From Ceratodon purpureus (lineage: Eukaryota; Streptophyta; Bryopsida; Pseudoditrichales; Ditrichaceae), in assembly GCA_014871385.1 (NCBI GenBank), contig CM026421.1, forward strand, positions 14,175,117-14,239,116: a DNA stretch of 64,000 bases. The letters run 5' to 3'. The notes beneath the pieces were generated by a model that was not told the origin of the DNA, ran no database searches, and saw nothing but the letters and a program-made list of their open reading frames with translations. A program made the position numbers and the translations under genes. This document shows positions 13,001-23,295 of the stretch, in pieces (position 1 is the stretch's first letter; each line of letters starts with the position of its first letter).

Positions 13001-14418
13001 ATCTTTAGGTGGAAATAACGTTTCACCGGATCTGCAAGGGCTCCCAGCCGACACTGCTCCAGAACAACAGCAGCGCCCACCCACGAATGTCTGCGTTGAA
13101 GGGACTACAGAGAAGGCTTGCTCGGCGTCTGTGGTGTCTCATGAAATTGGCAGTGACATCCAATTTGCAGGTGATGGTGGCGACTGCAACAGTCGTAAAG
13201 TGTTGACCATCCGTGGACATTCACGGAGTGCGGAGCATCCGCTTGGAAGTTCCGAAATTGTACAAGGAGTTGGTGCAAAGGACGTAGACACAGGCGCTGG
13301 AACACTGACTACTCCGATGAACGATGCCAATGGCCGAGGCCAGTATAACGCAATGCAAGTCGCCTTCGGATCATTCGACGACGAGATCCTGTGCACGCAG
13401 AGGCCGAGTTTGCAGACGGAAACAGGTGACACTGGATTCTCATTGTCGTTGTCGTCGTACGAAATCATGGAAGCACATGTGTTCATAACTGAAAATTGAA
13501 CGGGGACACTCGTTTACGGAGTACTTAATTCATTTAACTTTGCTTCTATTTTACAGAGGAATTACAGCAAGTTCAGCAGTCCGCGAAAAGGAAACGTCAG
13601 CACTGTGGTACTGGTAAGTGCCGCTATGTCTATTGTTGTTCAGTGACATCTTCAAATCTCTGTATCTGAAAATCGAATCTAATATATTTTGGAATGGATT
13701 GCACGAACTGTGTAGGTGAAAGCGGGAGTGAAAGGATTACCATGCAACCTCCGAAAGGGAAGGCCGGGGAGGTCGCTGGAGATGTTCAATTACAAGGAAA
13801 GTTGAAAGCACCGATGCGGGAGAAGAGCAAAAGACCTACGAAAAAACCTTCCAAGTTCTTAGAGTATACACCCCCCGCAGAGAATCGACCACGGGGCGAG
13901 AAGGTACCATATCGTTGCAATGAAGCCGTCGTGTGTTTGACATGTAGTTCTCTATGTATGACCGACTACTTCTTACCAGATATCAGTCATATAACCATGC
14001 CGCCACAGTCTTTGTAATTGATCGGTGGAAAATGAATGTGTGCTGCACTGTAAGAATTTTGACAATCGTATTTTTAATTACACAGGCAGGACCCTTGCAC
14101 CCGAAGCGATACGTTTGGCTTCTCCATCCAGATCATCCTAACGAGACTTTAGCTCTCGGACAAACAGCCTCACATTGGAAATCGAACAAAACGAAGTACG
14201 TTCCAAATGTTAGTGGTGTGCTCTGGGAGACTGGAATGCAACAGGTGACTGTGGAACACGTATATCCACAGTGGAGTAATGTGGTACCGCTCTATCCTGA
14301 CCAACAGCGTGAAGGACTTCGCAGCATGGGGGACGTTTTGAAAGGGGATTATGCCGAGGACTCAACCATATTGTGGAAGACGAGGTTTTTAAATTATGTG
14401 CAAGTCGCCAAGAAGTGA
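10043..14418 (+). CDS. CACTA TNP1/TnpA-like protein (Transposase_24 and Transposase_23-like), seven exons
   Basis: This is the likely second CACTA protein, which in En/Spm-type elements binds subterminal repeats and helps transposition. Exons are 10043-10084, 10254-11402, 12629-12682, 12759-13425, 13557-13613, 13716-13903 and 14086-14418. All phases match and give about 829 residues. The N-terminal third is Pro/Ser/Gln-rich. Exon 2 then has a basic/helical region like plant Transposase_24 (Ptta/En/Spm): VICDYLQKDMSACRYQWKKY, then FPYLVKYWHTVESEEESRAL. Exon 4 contains a short predicted coiled coil (TATEVSTLSKKIDFLIQSVM). The last exon resembles the Transposase_23/TNP1 domain (KRYVWLLHPDHPNETLALGQ ... 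QQVTVEHVYP). It is oriented opposite to the transposase. The 1.2-kb third-exon intron hosts an F-box-like ORF. The 10043 start is the first ATG that connects in frame. Confidence 0.72.
12028..12531 (+). CDS. F-box-like protein, copy 2, nested in a TNP1-like intron
   Basis: A 167-residue frame starts at ATG 12028; an alternative in-frame ATG lies at 12235. The N-terminal part has a hydrophobic stretch (GALLFVVAVALYIVRWVV) that may be a membrane segment or simply upstream non-coding sequence. The F-box-like core follows: SSIPDDVIIMCIWPRVM, then ATARHVCREWREWISAV. It matches the ORF at 9165-9530 motif by motif. It lies on the same strand as the TNP1-like gene, inside the intron between 11402 and 12629. 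It may be an independent nested gene or an alternatively spliced exon set. Confidence 0.45.
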   Translation: MASATRVLLETACICSVVFSTLPSTMGALLFVVAVALYIVRWVVTHFRGEVSVDGVCRLETLNDPPLIGMNTLIEPAWLRGSETTEATSFSSIPDDVIIMCIWPRVMASKNTFTEKCKTIATARHVCREWREWISAVPEYRDYVESWVEHLQYKDSMTSNRRRSFFI

Positions 14419-16290
14419 CAGAGCTCGGTATCATGGCAGACCAGAACTCTGTTCTCTCTCGGAGGTAGACGTAGTTTCCTTGACGACGTGCGTAGCAACC
14501 GTTACGTCGGACACAATGAAGACCATTATCATTTGCAGGGTCTCTGTCGGAGAATCTGAACCGACTGAGGCGCTGGTGGAGTTCTGGGGACGCTAAATGC
14601 ATGGCTACTGAATTGGAGCATATTCAATGAGGAAGTCGACGAAGGGAGATTTATTGACGGACATTGGCATGGCAGTACGGGCAGTTGTAATACTTGTTTG
14701 TAGTCCAGTTCTCTATAATTTGAGACACACATAGACTCGTAAGAAGGATATCAAAATTCTCACGGAATCCATGTAATTCAGAGCTACTCATAAACTGTGG
14801 TTTTCTTTTTTGACAACTTCGGTGTTGCTGTAATGACAGTATTCCGTATCTCTGCCGGGATTAGATGGGAATAACTGATTCCGACATTTGTCGATTGCTA
14901 ATGGCATGTCCTTCTGATTTTATATTGTAAGTTCTTTATCGCGGGAAATGTGGTGGGTAATCATTTTTGTACTCAGAGAATATTCCACGCTGGCATATCT
15001 GTCGCCTAAACCCTAAAACCCGTGGTGCAACATTCCACGTGGACAGAGATGAGAATACTGTTGTTCATTACAGGTTCATCCACCATATCATTCATGTTGA
15101 CAGATTACTGAATCCAAAGTATATTCCCCCGCATCAACTGATATGTCGTGCACCGTTAGATATATACAAATAAACAGGACACATGTCAGAATCCCGAATC
15201 CGTTGCCTAAACCGTAAACCAGGTCTTAAAACATTGAAGTCTTTGCCACGGCCCAACTTGGAATCACCTCGCCATCCAATCACCGATGACTAATCGGAAG
15301 GAGGCTACGAGGACGTGCACACAGCAAGCCCTCAATTGAACGACCCGATTTGAAAGTAAATCCAAGCATCCGAATTTACCAGGTACAGCGAAGAAGCGTG
15401 AGTACTAGAGCGATGGCACCTGAGGTAATCGAAGCCCTTCAATGGACCTTTGCGTAAGGTCATCGACGATGCCAAGGACCGCCGCCCCTCCCGCTGCAGC
15501 AGGCGAGACATCTTGTCTGTTGTGACGCTTTCGAACGGGAATGCCCGCCCCTCCCGGAACCAGCGTTCTCACGAAATATGGCGCCGTTTGATCACTTTAT
15601 ACTATATCCGGGAAACAATAACGACACTTATTCTAGCAGTGTCTTGCTGTGGAAATTAACAAGTTCAAGTTTGTCAACCGAACCGAAAAATCGAACTCTG
15701 TAGTACCAGCGCTGGAAGCTCGGTAACAGATCAACGCTTTCATAATCTCTGAATACAAGTTAACAGTTCAAGCCATTCCGGACAGCATACCTCCAAATTT
15801 GGTAACCACGTGCATTCCCCGAAATCCATTACGAACTCGTCGAACTCGGCGACCTTGTCGGGAAATGAAGAAGTCGATTCTAGTTACAAGTTACCGGTTC
15901 CCGGAGATCCCAGGCGGCCTCAAGAGGCACTAGAAAGTTGCTTTCTAACTTATTCAGTCAGGATCCGTCAATATAGTGGAAATCAATCATAATCATTTTA
16001 AACTGATGTGCTCAGGGGTCAAAGTGAAATCGCATCAATCACTGCCCAACATGCTCACGAACAGAAACTAGACTAAATTCTCCACTGTATATCAACTCAT
16101 TACCAAATACTCAGAAATCTTGAAAATGAAAGTACAATGAATATGGATTAGAACATACGAGTCAAGATATTGAACAAGGAACAAATGAGTACGCTAGAGG
16201 CGTGTGACATATCATAATTGGACTCCAACACCCATGTTAGACAAAACTGGTGATTGCTTGTGCAACCATTCAAATTTCATCACGTCCACT
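14419..16290. other. Intergenic region between CACTA genes and expansin inverted repeat
   Basis: No supported gene was found. The right end of the CACTA element is expected here, but I could not identify a TAGTG-type terminus that pairs with the left side. Confidence 0.4.
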
Positions 16291-16633
16291 GAAAGGCGGC
16301 AGACAATCAGCGCTGCTCAGCCATCTATGATACATCATCTCCTCCAGCTAGCTCGTCTTATTTAATCGAAATCCAACAAATTAATCAAACCAAAATAAAT
16401 CACCTCGACTACAACATGGGCCAAGAAATGTTCCATCCCAGTCGAGATCGTTCTGTTCTGAAATAACTCAAGAATTGTTCTCCTCCTAACAAGATCTCAC
16501 CACAGATGCGCTCATAAACGCAGTGCTCTGATCACCGCAAATGCGCTTATAAACGCAGCCATCGTAACTCAGGCCGATCTCGTTGCAAAGAATCCATCGA
16601 ACATGGATCGACGACGCTACAATCACAGCTCAT

Positions 16634-17425
16634 CTATCTGAATTGGGCACCGCATTCCCACGTTTGCCCGAACTTCCAGTACTTCCCAACCGCGTTCCGC
16701 GCCACCACACTCCGTCCGTCGGAGGTCGTGATCAGGAACGACAGCTGCCCTCTCATCTGCCGACGCACAGTCCACAGAGCCCCCCAGTTGCGGTACATCG
16801 GCACCCACCCTGTATACGGGCACCCGATCTTCACCGATCGCACGTCGCCCGCGCCGCCCACGTTGTGGATCAGGATCATGAAGAACCACGGGTTGCCGCC
16901 CACAGTGAACCGGATCCCACCCCTCTTCCTGCACGGCACGCGACGCCATGTCACCGGAGCCACGCCCCCTTCACGCTTCGCCAGTGACAAGTACGCCGGG
17001 TATGGCAGGTCGAAGTGGTTCCGGGGAGGGTTGCACCATCCGTCCCTGGACCCGGGCGGGCACAGGTTGGTGGCGGTGACGGTGATGGACCGCGAGTAGC
17101 TCCAGCACCAGTTCTTCGCAGTCTTGGTCTCGCGGATGCGCATGCACGTGAGCTGGAAGCACGCCCCGCACGCCGCTCCGCCCTGGTACAGAGGAGAGCT
17201 GAGAGCGGCCGTCATGGAGCCGTAGCCGAGCGCGTATGTGTTCTGGTAACCGCACGCTCCTCGTGACGCTTGGCCGCCACCATTGGGAGTGCCGTAGAAC
17301 GTGATGTGGCCGGTGCCGGATCCTCCCCGTCCAAGCGCCGAAGGCAGAGCACACAGCGCCACCATGAGCACGGCCAACACGAGCTGTTTCTGCATCGTTC
17401 CAGATGTCGCGCCCATGTTCATCAT
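16634..17425 (-). CDS. Alpha-expansin (left arm copy)
   Basis: This is a secreted cell-wall loosening protein of 263 residues with no intron, starting MMNMGATSGTM at ATG 17425. The signal peptide ends near ALPSALG. Domain 1 (GH45-like double-psi barrel) has GHITFYGTPNGG, GACGYQNTYALGYGS, CGACFQLTC, TATNLCPPGS and the HFDL motif typical of alpha-expansins. Domain 2 (CBM63-like) has GGIRFTVGGNPWFFMILIHN, GWVPMYRNWGALW, LSFLITTSDGRS and the C-terminal GQTWECGAQFR. Length matches the family. It differs from the right-arm copy at only a few residues (Asn/Lys, Gly/Ala, Ser/Thr near the N-terminus and RGGS versus GGGS). The two copies are divergently oriented, about 2.9 kb apart. Confidence 0.95.
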   Translation of the reverse strand: MMNMGATSGTMQKQLVLAVLMVALCALPSALGRGGSGTGHITFYGTPNGGGQASRGACGYQNTYALGYGSMTAALSSPLYQGGAACGACFQLTCMRIRETKTAKNWCWSYSRSITVTATNLCPPGSRDGWCNPPRNHFDLPYPAYLSLAKREGGVAPVTWRRVPCRKRGGIRFTVGGNPWFFMILIHNVGGAGDVRSVKIGCPYTGWVPMYRNWGALWTVRRQMRGQLSFLITTSDGRSVVARNAVGKYWKFGQTWECGAQFR

Positions 17426-20292
17426 TGTCCTGCACGATCAGTCTTTACTCGTATCAGAACATCAAGATATTTCCAAACCTTGGGCATGTTTTTGTTTTTA
17501 GTCATTGCATAAGAAATTGTGAAAAATCTCGTATGCTCAACCCAAATGATCCGCACCAATTGAGGATCGTATCATGCACACGAAGGTTTTTAGACCTATT
17601 GAATAGATTGATAAACCACACTCTGTACGACCAAGCTGTCTTAATTGATGATAAATGTTCCTGTTTGACCATTGCCGATATGGATCGATGCTCTTACTAA
17701 TCTCTTGGGTTTCTAAGTTCCCAAATTCACAAACACGCACAGAACCTAGTTATCCTTGAAATAATCCACGAGTCCTCTCGATCAGTGGTTGAATCGCGAA
17801 AGCTATGTGAAAGTTCTCCCAAGAGGCTACATATCATTGATCTGTGCTGGTGTACATTGACCCATGACTAGCTAGAATATGCGTCAGGAAATACAGTGGA
17901 TTGAATTGAAAAGAAAATTGCATTGAAATTTCAACAACTTACACGACTAGATGCGTAGCAGGATCGAAGAGGTTGAGGAAGAAATCTGCACACTAGTGTC
18001 CTCTCATGAGGGAGACGCAATGGTAAGCACTCTTGGAACTATGCGAAGGCCCGAAATGGACGCTGCTGCAATGCGAGGACAATGACTTGAAGAGTTCAGG
18101 AAGATAATATATACTGTAGCTCCCTTGCTTGCCTTACTTCCCTAGAATCGAGACATACCGCCACGCGGGAATCGGAGCAAATAGAGGGGGGCCCGACTTT
18201 TTTTACCCCAATCATCACATTATCAAACAGTGTTCAAGTCAGCGAGATTCAGGTTTTTTCGAAAATTTCCCGGGTGGCATGATCTGAAGGCTGGCCTGGA
18301 GAAGGCAAAATTCCTTGCGTTTGAAAAATGCGGGGTGATGCTAGTGAATATTTAGAAATAGTGTTGCGGTGGTGGATTGCCTCACCTGGTCCTTTGCATT
18401 TGGCGTGAAGTTAAGTCACCGGTTTAATCGCTGATGTGGCCAAATATACGGGAACCCTTGAAGCCGACTCTATTCACTGTACTGGCTTTGCTGACATCAG
18501 GGCCTCAGGGCTAATCGTTGAGCAAACAGTTGCTGATTGAGGTGCGACGCAAGGACCTGAAATTCATAAATTCATAATTGTAAGCTATTATGGGCGGTCG
18601 ACATGTTCCTGTTTCGACACAAAAGAAAAAGTGAACAGAGACACTTTGTTACACGATGGAGCTCTATATCTCACCAATTCAATTTTTTTATGTTCATGGA
18701 TCTAAGAACATTTCATCACTTTGAATTTGCACCAATATTGAGTTGGCCCTGGGTACTTTGAATTCCTGGATGTCCATGTTCTCAAGATGAGCTTTTTCCC
18801 GGGTTTTCTTGCCCCTAGGAACTAGAAAGTTCAAACCACTTCAGCAAGATCGGCAGCAAGTGCATTGTGATATTACAGTACGAGTTCTCGTTTCAAATGT
18901 TGTTTGGCAGAGGCTGTAACTAAGAGCAACTGTTGTTTGGTTATTTGTTTATAAAAATCAAATGGAACTTTACAGTATGAAGTTGATTTTATGGAATACT
19001 CCCAAGTCGATATGATTTTTTCAAAATCCATTACTTCGTGGCTGACATTCGCGTTGAAAATCTTCTATTCTTTTATTTGTTTTTGTTTTGAATTATTTGA
19101 GAAATATGGTTTCTCCGCGTCAACTGCCCATGATATCGCCGGTCTGATTGACATGGCGACTTTCTATGTCTGCCGGAGCTCCGAATTCAGTAAATTTTCT
19201 CTGAATCCCCTTAAGTCAGCATAACAATTGCACGGTTAGAATTGTGGCTCTCACTAGGTCTTTTATATTTGGCCTATTCAACGACAAAATGACTGCCTTA
19301 ACAAATCACCTTCAACGCCAAATGAGAGAAACCAGGAGAGGCAATATCACTACTGCGGCTGATGCGACGAAGGTAACTTATATTTCTGAATGCTGCATAG
19401 ACCCCGTCACCCCATGTGCAAGGAATTCTGCCCGCGCGAGGCCTGCCTCCAAGCCAACCTGTAAAATACTTATATGTCGCTGAGCATCAGACTATTTTTT
19501 AAGCAGATGATTTGTGTAAAAAAAGACCACCCCTCTATTTTCTCCGATTCGCGCGCATGGCGGTTGTCACTATGGAAGGAAGGGGACTACATAAGTGCTT
19601 TCACATCTCCAGCTCTCATCGTCCTCTGTGTTGCAGCTGAGTCATTCATAAATATTCTAGAAGTCACGCTTATGTGTATCATTTCCTCATGAGCGGACAC
19701 TAGTTTGTGGATCTCTTCCCACGTACCGTCTTCGATCCTAAGCATCTGTTTCTTGTAAGTTCTCTTTCAAAGATGGACTCACGGTGGTTTTCTTTTGACT
19801 TCTCTGAGTTCCTTTAGTTCGAAATCGATGGGGTAGTACAGGCATGTGCCAATGTGTCATAGAGCTCAGTGTGTCAATAAATGGGTTGAGGAATAGAGTT
19901 TTGTGTATCAACCATTAACTTGTTGAAATTTGTAATAACGATAGTGCCACTGGGGGGATGTGAATCTGGGATTGTCATTTTGATACTTTTGAAGGATCGA
20001 TCCGCAGTAGCATTGACCAATTTACAGTGAGTCCAACTCACGATGAGTTACTGAATAGGATGGGTGGTGTATCTCTAGCGCATTGTGTGATATGTTCGCA
20101 TTCAGCATATCACACAAGGATCTCGATCGATCAATTTCCCTAAATGGCGTCATCCTGATTCGCTTAGGTGCATGGGTGGATTTGTTTAAAAATGCTTGAC
20201 CGACTTCAAACCAGGAGATCGATTCACTGTTTCTCCTTTTCATTGTTCTTGAATTGAAGGCTTCGTGTGATCATCTTGCAGGAGCTAGAATC
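17426..20292. other. Spacer of the expansin palindrome with both promoters
   Basis: No supported gene was found. The sequence is itself the inner part of the inverted duplication. For example, the 18290-18420 stretch aligns with the reverse complement of 19280-19460 with many substitutions and small gaps. Both expansin promoters must lie here. No TATA box could be assigned with confidence. Confidence 0.6.
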
Positions 20293-21084
20293 ATGATGAA
20301 GATGGCCGCGACAACTGGGACGATGCAGAAACAGCTCGTGTTGGCCGTGCTCATGGTGGCGCTGTGTGCTCTGCCTTCGGCGCTTGGAGGGGGAGGATCC
20401 GGCACCGGCCACATCACGTTCTATGGCACTCCCAATGGCGGCGGCCAGGCGTCGCGAGGAGCGTGCGGCTACCAGAACACGTACGCGCTCGGCTACGGCT
20501 CCATGACGGCCGCGCTCAGCTCTCCTCTGTACCAGGGCGGAGCGGCGTGCGGGGCGTGCTTCCAGCTCACGTGCATGCGCATCCGCGAGACCAAGACTGC
20601 GAAGAACTGGTGCTGGAGCTACTCGCGGTCCATCACCGTCACCGCCACCAACCTGTGCCCGCCCGGGTCCAGGGACGGATGGTGCAACCCTCCCCGGAAC
20701 CACTTCGATCTGCCATACCCGGCGTACTTGTCACTGGCGAAGCGTGAAGGGGGCGTGGCTCCGGTGACATGGCGTCGCGTGCCGTGCAGGAAGAGGGGTG
20801 GGATCCGGTTCACGGTGGGCGGCAACCCGTGGTTCTTCATGATCCTGATTCACAACGTGGGCGGCGCGGGCGACGTGCGGTCAGTGAAGATCGGGTGCCC
20901 GTATACAGGGTGGGTGCCGATGTACCGCAACTGGGGGGCTCTGTGGACTGTGCGTCGGCAGATGAGAGGGCAGCTGTCGTTCCTGATCACGACCTCCGAC
21001 GGACGGAGTGTGGTGGCGCGGAACGCGGTTGGGAAGTACTGGAAGTTCGGGCAAACGTGGGAATGCGGTGCCCAATTCAGATAG
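20293..21084 (+). CDS. Alpha-expansin (right arm copy)
   Basis: This copy has 263 residues counted from ATG 20293 (MMKMAATTGTM). That start is chosen because it aligns exactly with the left-arm copy; an in-frame ATG 39 bases upstream (20254) is less likely. It has the same signal peptide (LVLAVLMVALCALPSALG), GACGY and CGACF cysteine motifs, HFDL motif, YRNWGALW aromatic patch and GQTWECGAQFR end. The protein would loosen cell walls non-enzymatically. Near-identity of coding sequence contrasts with diverged flanks, which suggests gene conversion between arms or strong constraint. Confidence 0.95.
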   Translation: MMKMAATTGTMQKQLVLAVLMVALCALPSALGGGGSGTGHITFYGTPNGGGQASRGACGYQNTYALGYGSMTAALSSPLYQGGAACGACFQLTCMRIRETKTAKNWCWSYSRSITVTATNLCPPGSRDGWCNPPRNHFDLPYPAYLSLAKREGGVAPVTWRRVPCRKRGGIRFTVGGNPWFFMILIHNVGGAGDVRSVKIGCPYTGWVPMYRNWGALWTVRRQMRGQLSFLITTSDGRSVVARNAVGKYWKFGQTWECGAQFR

Positions 21085-21387
21085 ATGAGTTGTGGTTGTA
21101 ACTGCAATCTATCTTCGTCGATGGATTCTTTGCACTATTCAAGGTGGTGATCTGTGATGTGCTTATGAGCGCATTTGTGTCAAGAGTAGGCCGCGTGGAG
21201 CAGCGTCTTGGATGTGTTAACGGATGGAGACTGGGATGGAGCATTTTTTGGTGCTCCTGATACGATATATGGGATTGTTACTTCAAATCAGATTTCTCTA
21301 TTTCTGGATCAAATAAGACGCGGTACCAATTCTGCTGCGTGGAAGACTGTATAGTAGATGGCTGAGCAGCGCTGATTGTCTGCCGCC

Positions 21388-23295
21388 TCGCAGTGAAGAT
21401 AACATTTAGTTACATTGTTGCATAATTTGAATTACCGGCTTCCGTGTGCAACTTCAAGTTCAGTTTGAGTTGTATCTCCGAGATGCCCCACATCATTCAG
21501 TAGGAAGTCGAGAGGTGGTGAACTTAGGTAGATACATAGTTCGCTGAAGTATTCACGGTGAAATGATTGCTTGCAAGGAATGATTGCAAGCAAGATAATA
21601 CGGTTTCGCTTCCGGAGATATCCGAAGGATGTCCAGGAAACGAAGGCTATAGTCCGTAATGCATTTCAGAATTTCTATCTAAATTGAAGTACAGTTTGTC
21701 TCATTGATACGAAGCATTACTTGTCTTTGATTTTATGTGTGTCTGTTGTCTGAATATTGTGCACTCTATATGACCGTAATTGCTGCTGCTTCCATCGACA
21801 GAGGGTGGTTTATTGAGTTTTTGGTTTGAAATATCCCCTTTATTGGATGGTATTGTATTTTATCGTCGGCTATGGTGATCCCTTCGGTAACATCAGTGTG
21901 CAAATTTTTTGAACGCTTGGAGAATTTTATTACCACCTGGAGGGAATCAGAGAACGATATTCAGTGCGACGTTTAATATTAACACTTGCTTTGGAATTAT
22001 GATATAACATTTTCTATTGTTTGAATAGAAATCACTTGAGTTGTTTTCAGTTTCAGAGAATATTCCACGACGGGAAGGGATTATCTTAGTACAGTATCAG
22101 AGGATCATATCGACCCCAGCGTCCATGACATACTCTGGACTGCACGTGCAATGATGAGTAGTTCCCAGAAATTAGCATTACCATGTTCTTTCTCTATGCC
22201 GTACTACTTTGCTGATCTATTTCAGAGCTGACTGTACCACAAAGAAATTCACTGGAGTGGAACATGATTGAATCGACTCACGCTTTCGTCCTGGAGAAGC
22301 CTTGTGATTTTTATTTTTTTGGTGTCGTACCATTGTCGACAAGCAGAGTCGTCTTTGGCTGAAGTCATTTGAATAGGGGATCACTAGGGTCGATCACTGA
22401 CTGACGAGCTATTAGACTTCGCTCAGTTCATCTCTTTTTGTCTGCATCCATATCGTGCGTTTCAGGTACCTTGTCTAGAGATTCTCATCTAGAAACTCAC
22501 CTTGTAGGACATGCAGAATAGAAGCTAACTTATGTTGAATGTTGCTGGATCTGAGAAAAGTGGGAGGAAATGATAGGCAAGGTAGGGGATTGCTAGACTG
22601 ATGTGGTGATGCGGTGGCTGATTTACATATCATAGCTGGACAATTCACTGAATACACAGGATTTGGTTGTAGACAGAATGAAAAGAGTAAGCTTGTGGGT
22701 ACTTTTCAGAACCAAATTACACATTGGTATTCTCTACGAAGCTATTGGAAGTTTTGCACGTTGGATACCAGGTTACGCCGTTTCAGATGAAATGAAAAAT
22801 TTATTGTTACTTGCTGGTCGTCCTTGAATGTAATCCACTCAAGATGTGTTGAAGATAACTACCTTCCGATTTACACCTTGTCGTTCTCATTGGTTGCACG
22901 AACTGAATTCACCAGAGACATTCATCAAACATAATATGTACTCCTACATAGCTTAAGAGGTACAACAAATTGCTTTTCTTCACCCAGTAGGAAGAAAATT
23001 CTTCCTGTATAGGAAAAAACATTTAAATCCCCACCAAGGGATAAAAACACCAGATGTTACATTCACTCTTCGGGAGCGCATTTCGAATTTCTAATGTGGA
23101 GTGCATGACTCCAATTGATGTGGTTGTAAGCATGTGCATACAACCATGCTAAAAGAAAAAGACTGCACATTGTGTAACATGACTGAGAAAGTCAAGTTTA
23201 ATTACCTGTGAACAAAAATGAGAATTGCAGACTATTAAGAATGAACTAGACTACGGTACTTACTTTTATGAAATAGATAATAATCAACATATAGT
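21388..23295. other. Intergenic region, no gene seen
   Basis: No supported coding sequence was found. It lies downstream of the right-arm expansin and downstream of the minus-strand transporter, so both 3' ends face it. Confidence 0.5.

Larger units (their letters stand above)
16295..21387. repeat. Large inverted duplication (palindrome) with two expansin arms
   Basis: Two arms of about 2.5 kb run in opposite orientation around a centre near 18859. Three landmarks pair up. The outer block at 16295-16328 matches the reverse complement of 21351-21387 (a GCTGAGCAGCGCTGATTGTC core). The expansin ORFs are 16634-17425 and 20293-21084. The inner block around AATCGGAGCAAATAGAGGGG (18170-18189) pairs with 19530-19549. 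ORF and inner landmarks give the same centre, so there is almost no net length change between them. Non-coding parts are visibly diverged while the coding parts are nearly identical. Confidence 0.85.

Noticed and set aside
1..16290. CACTA terminal inverted repeats
   Set aside because: CCACTA words occur near 219 and, in complement, near 15970, but the following bases do not match. I do not claim the element ends.
20224..21107. Arg/Ala/Pro-rich frames overlapping both expansin genes on other frames
   Set aside because: They are shadows of GC-rich expansin codons, duplicated because the two arms are nearly identical.
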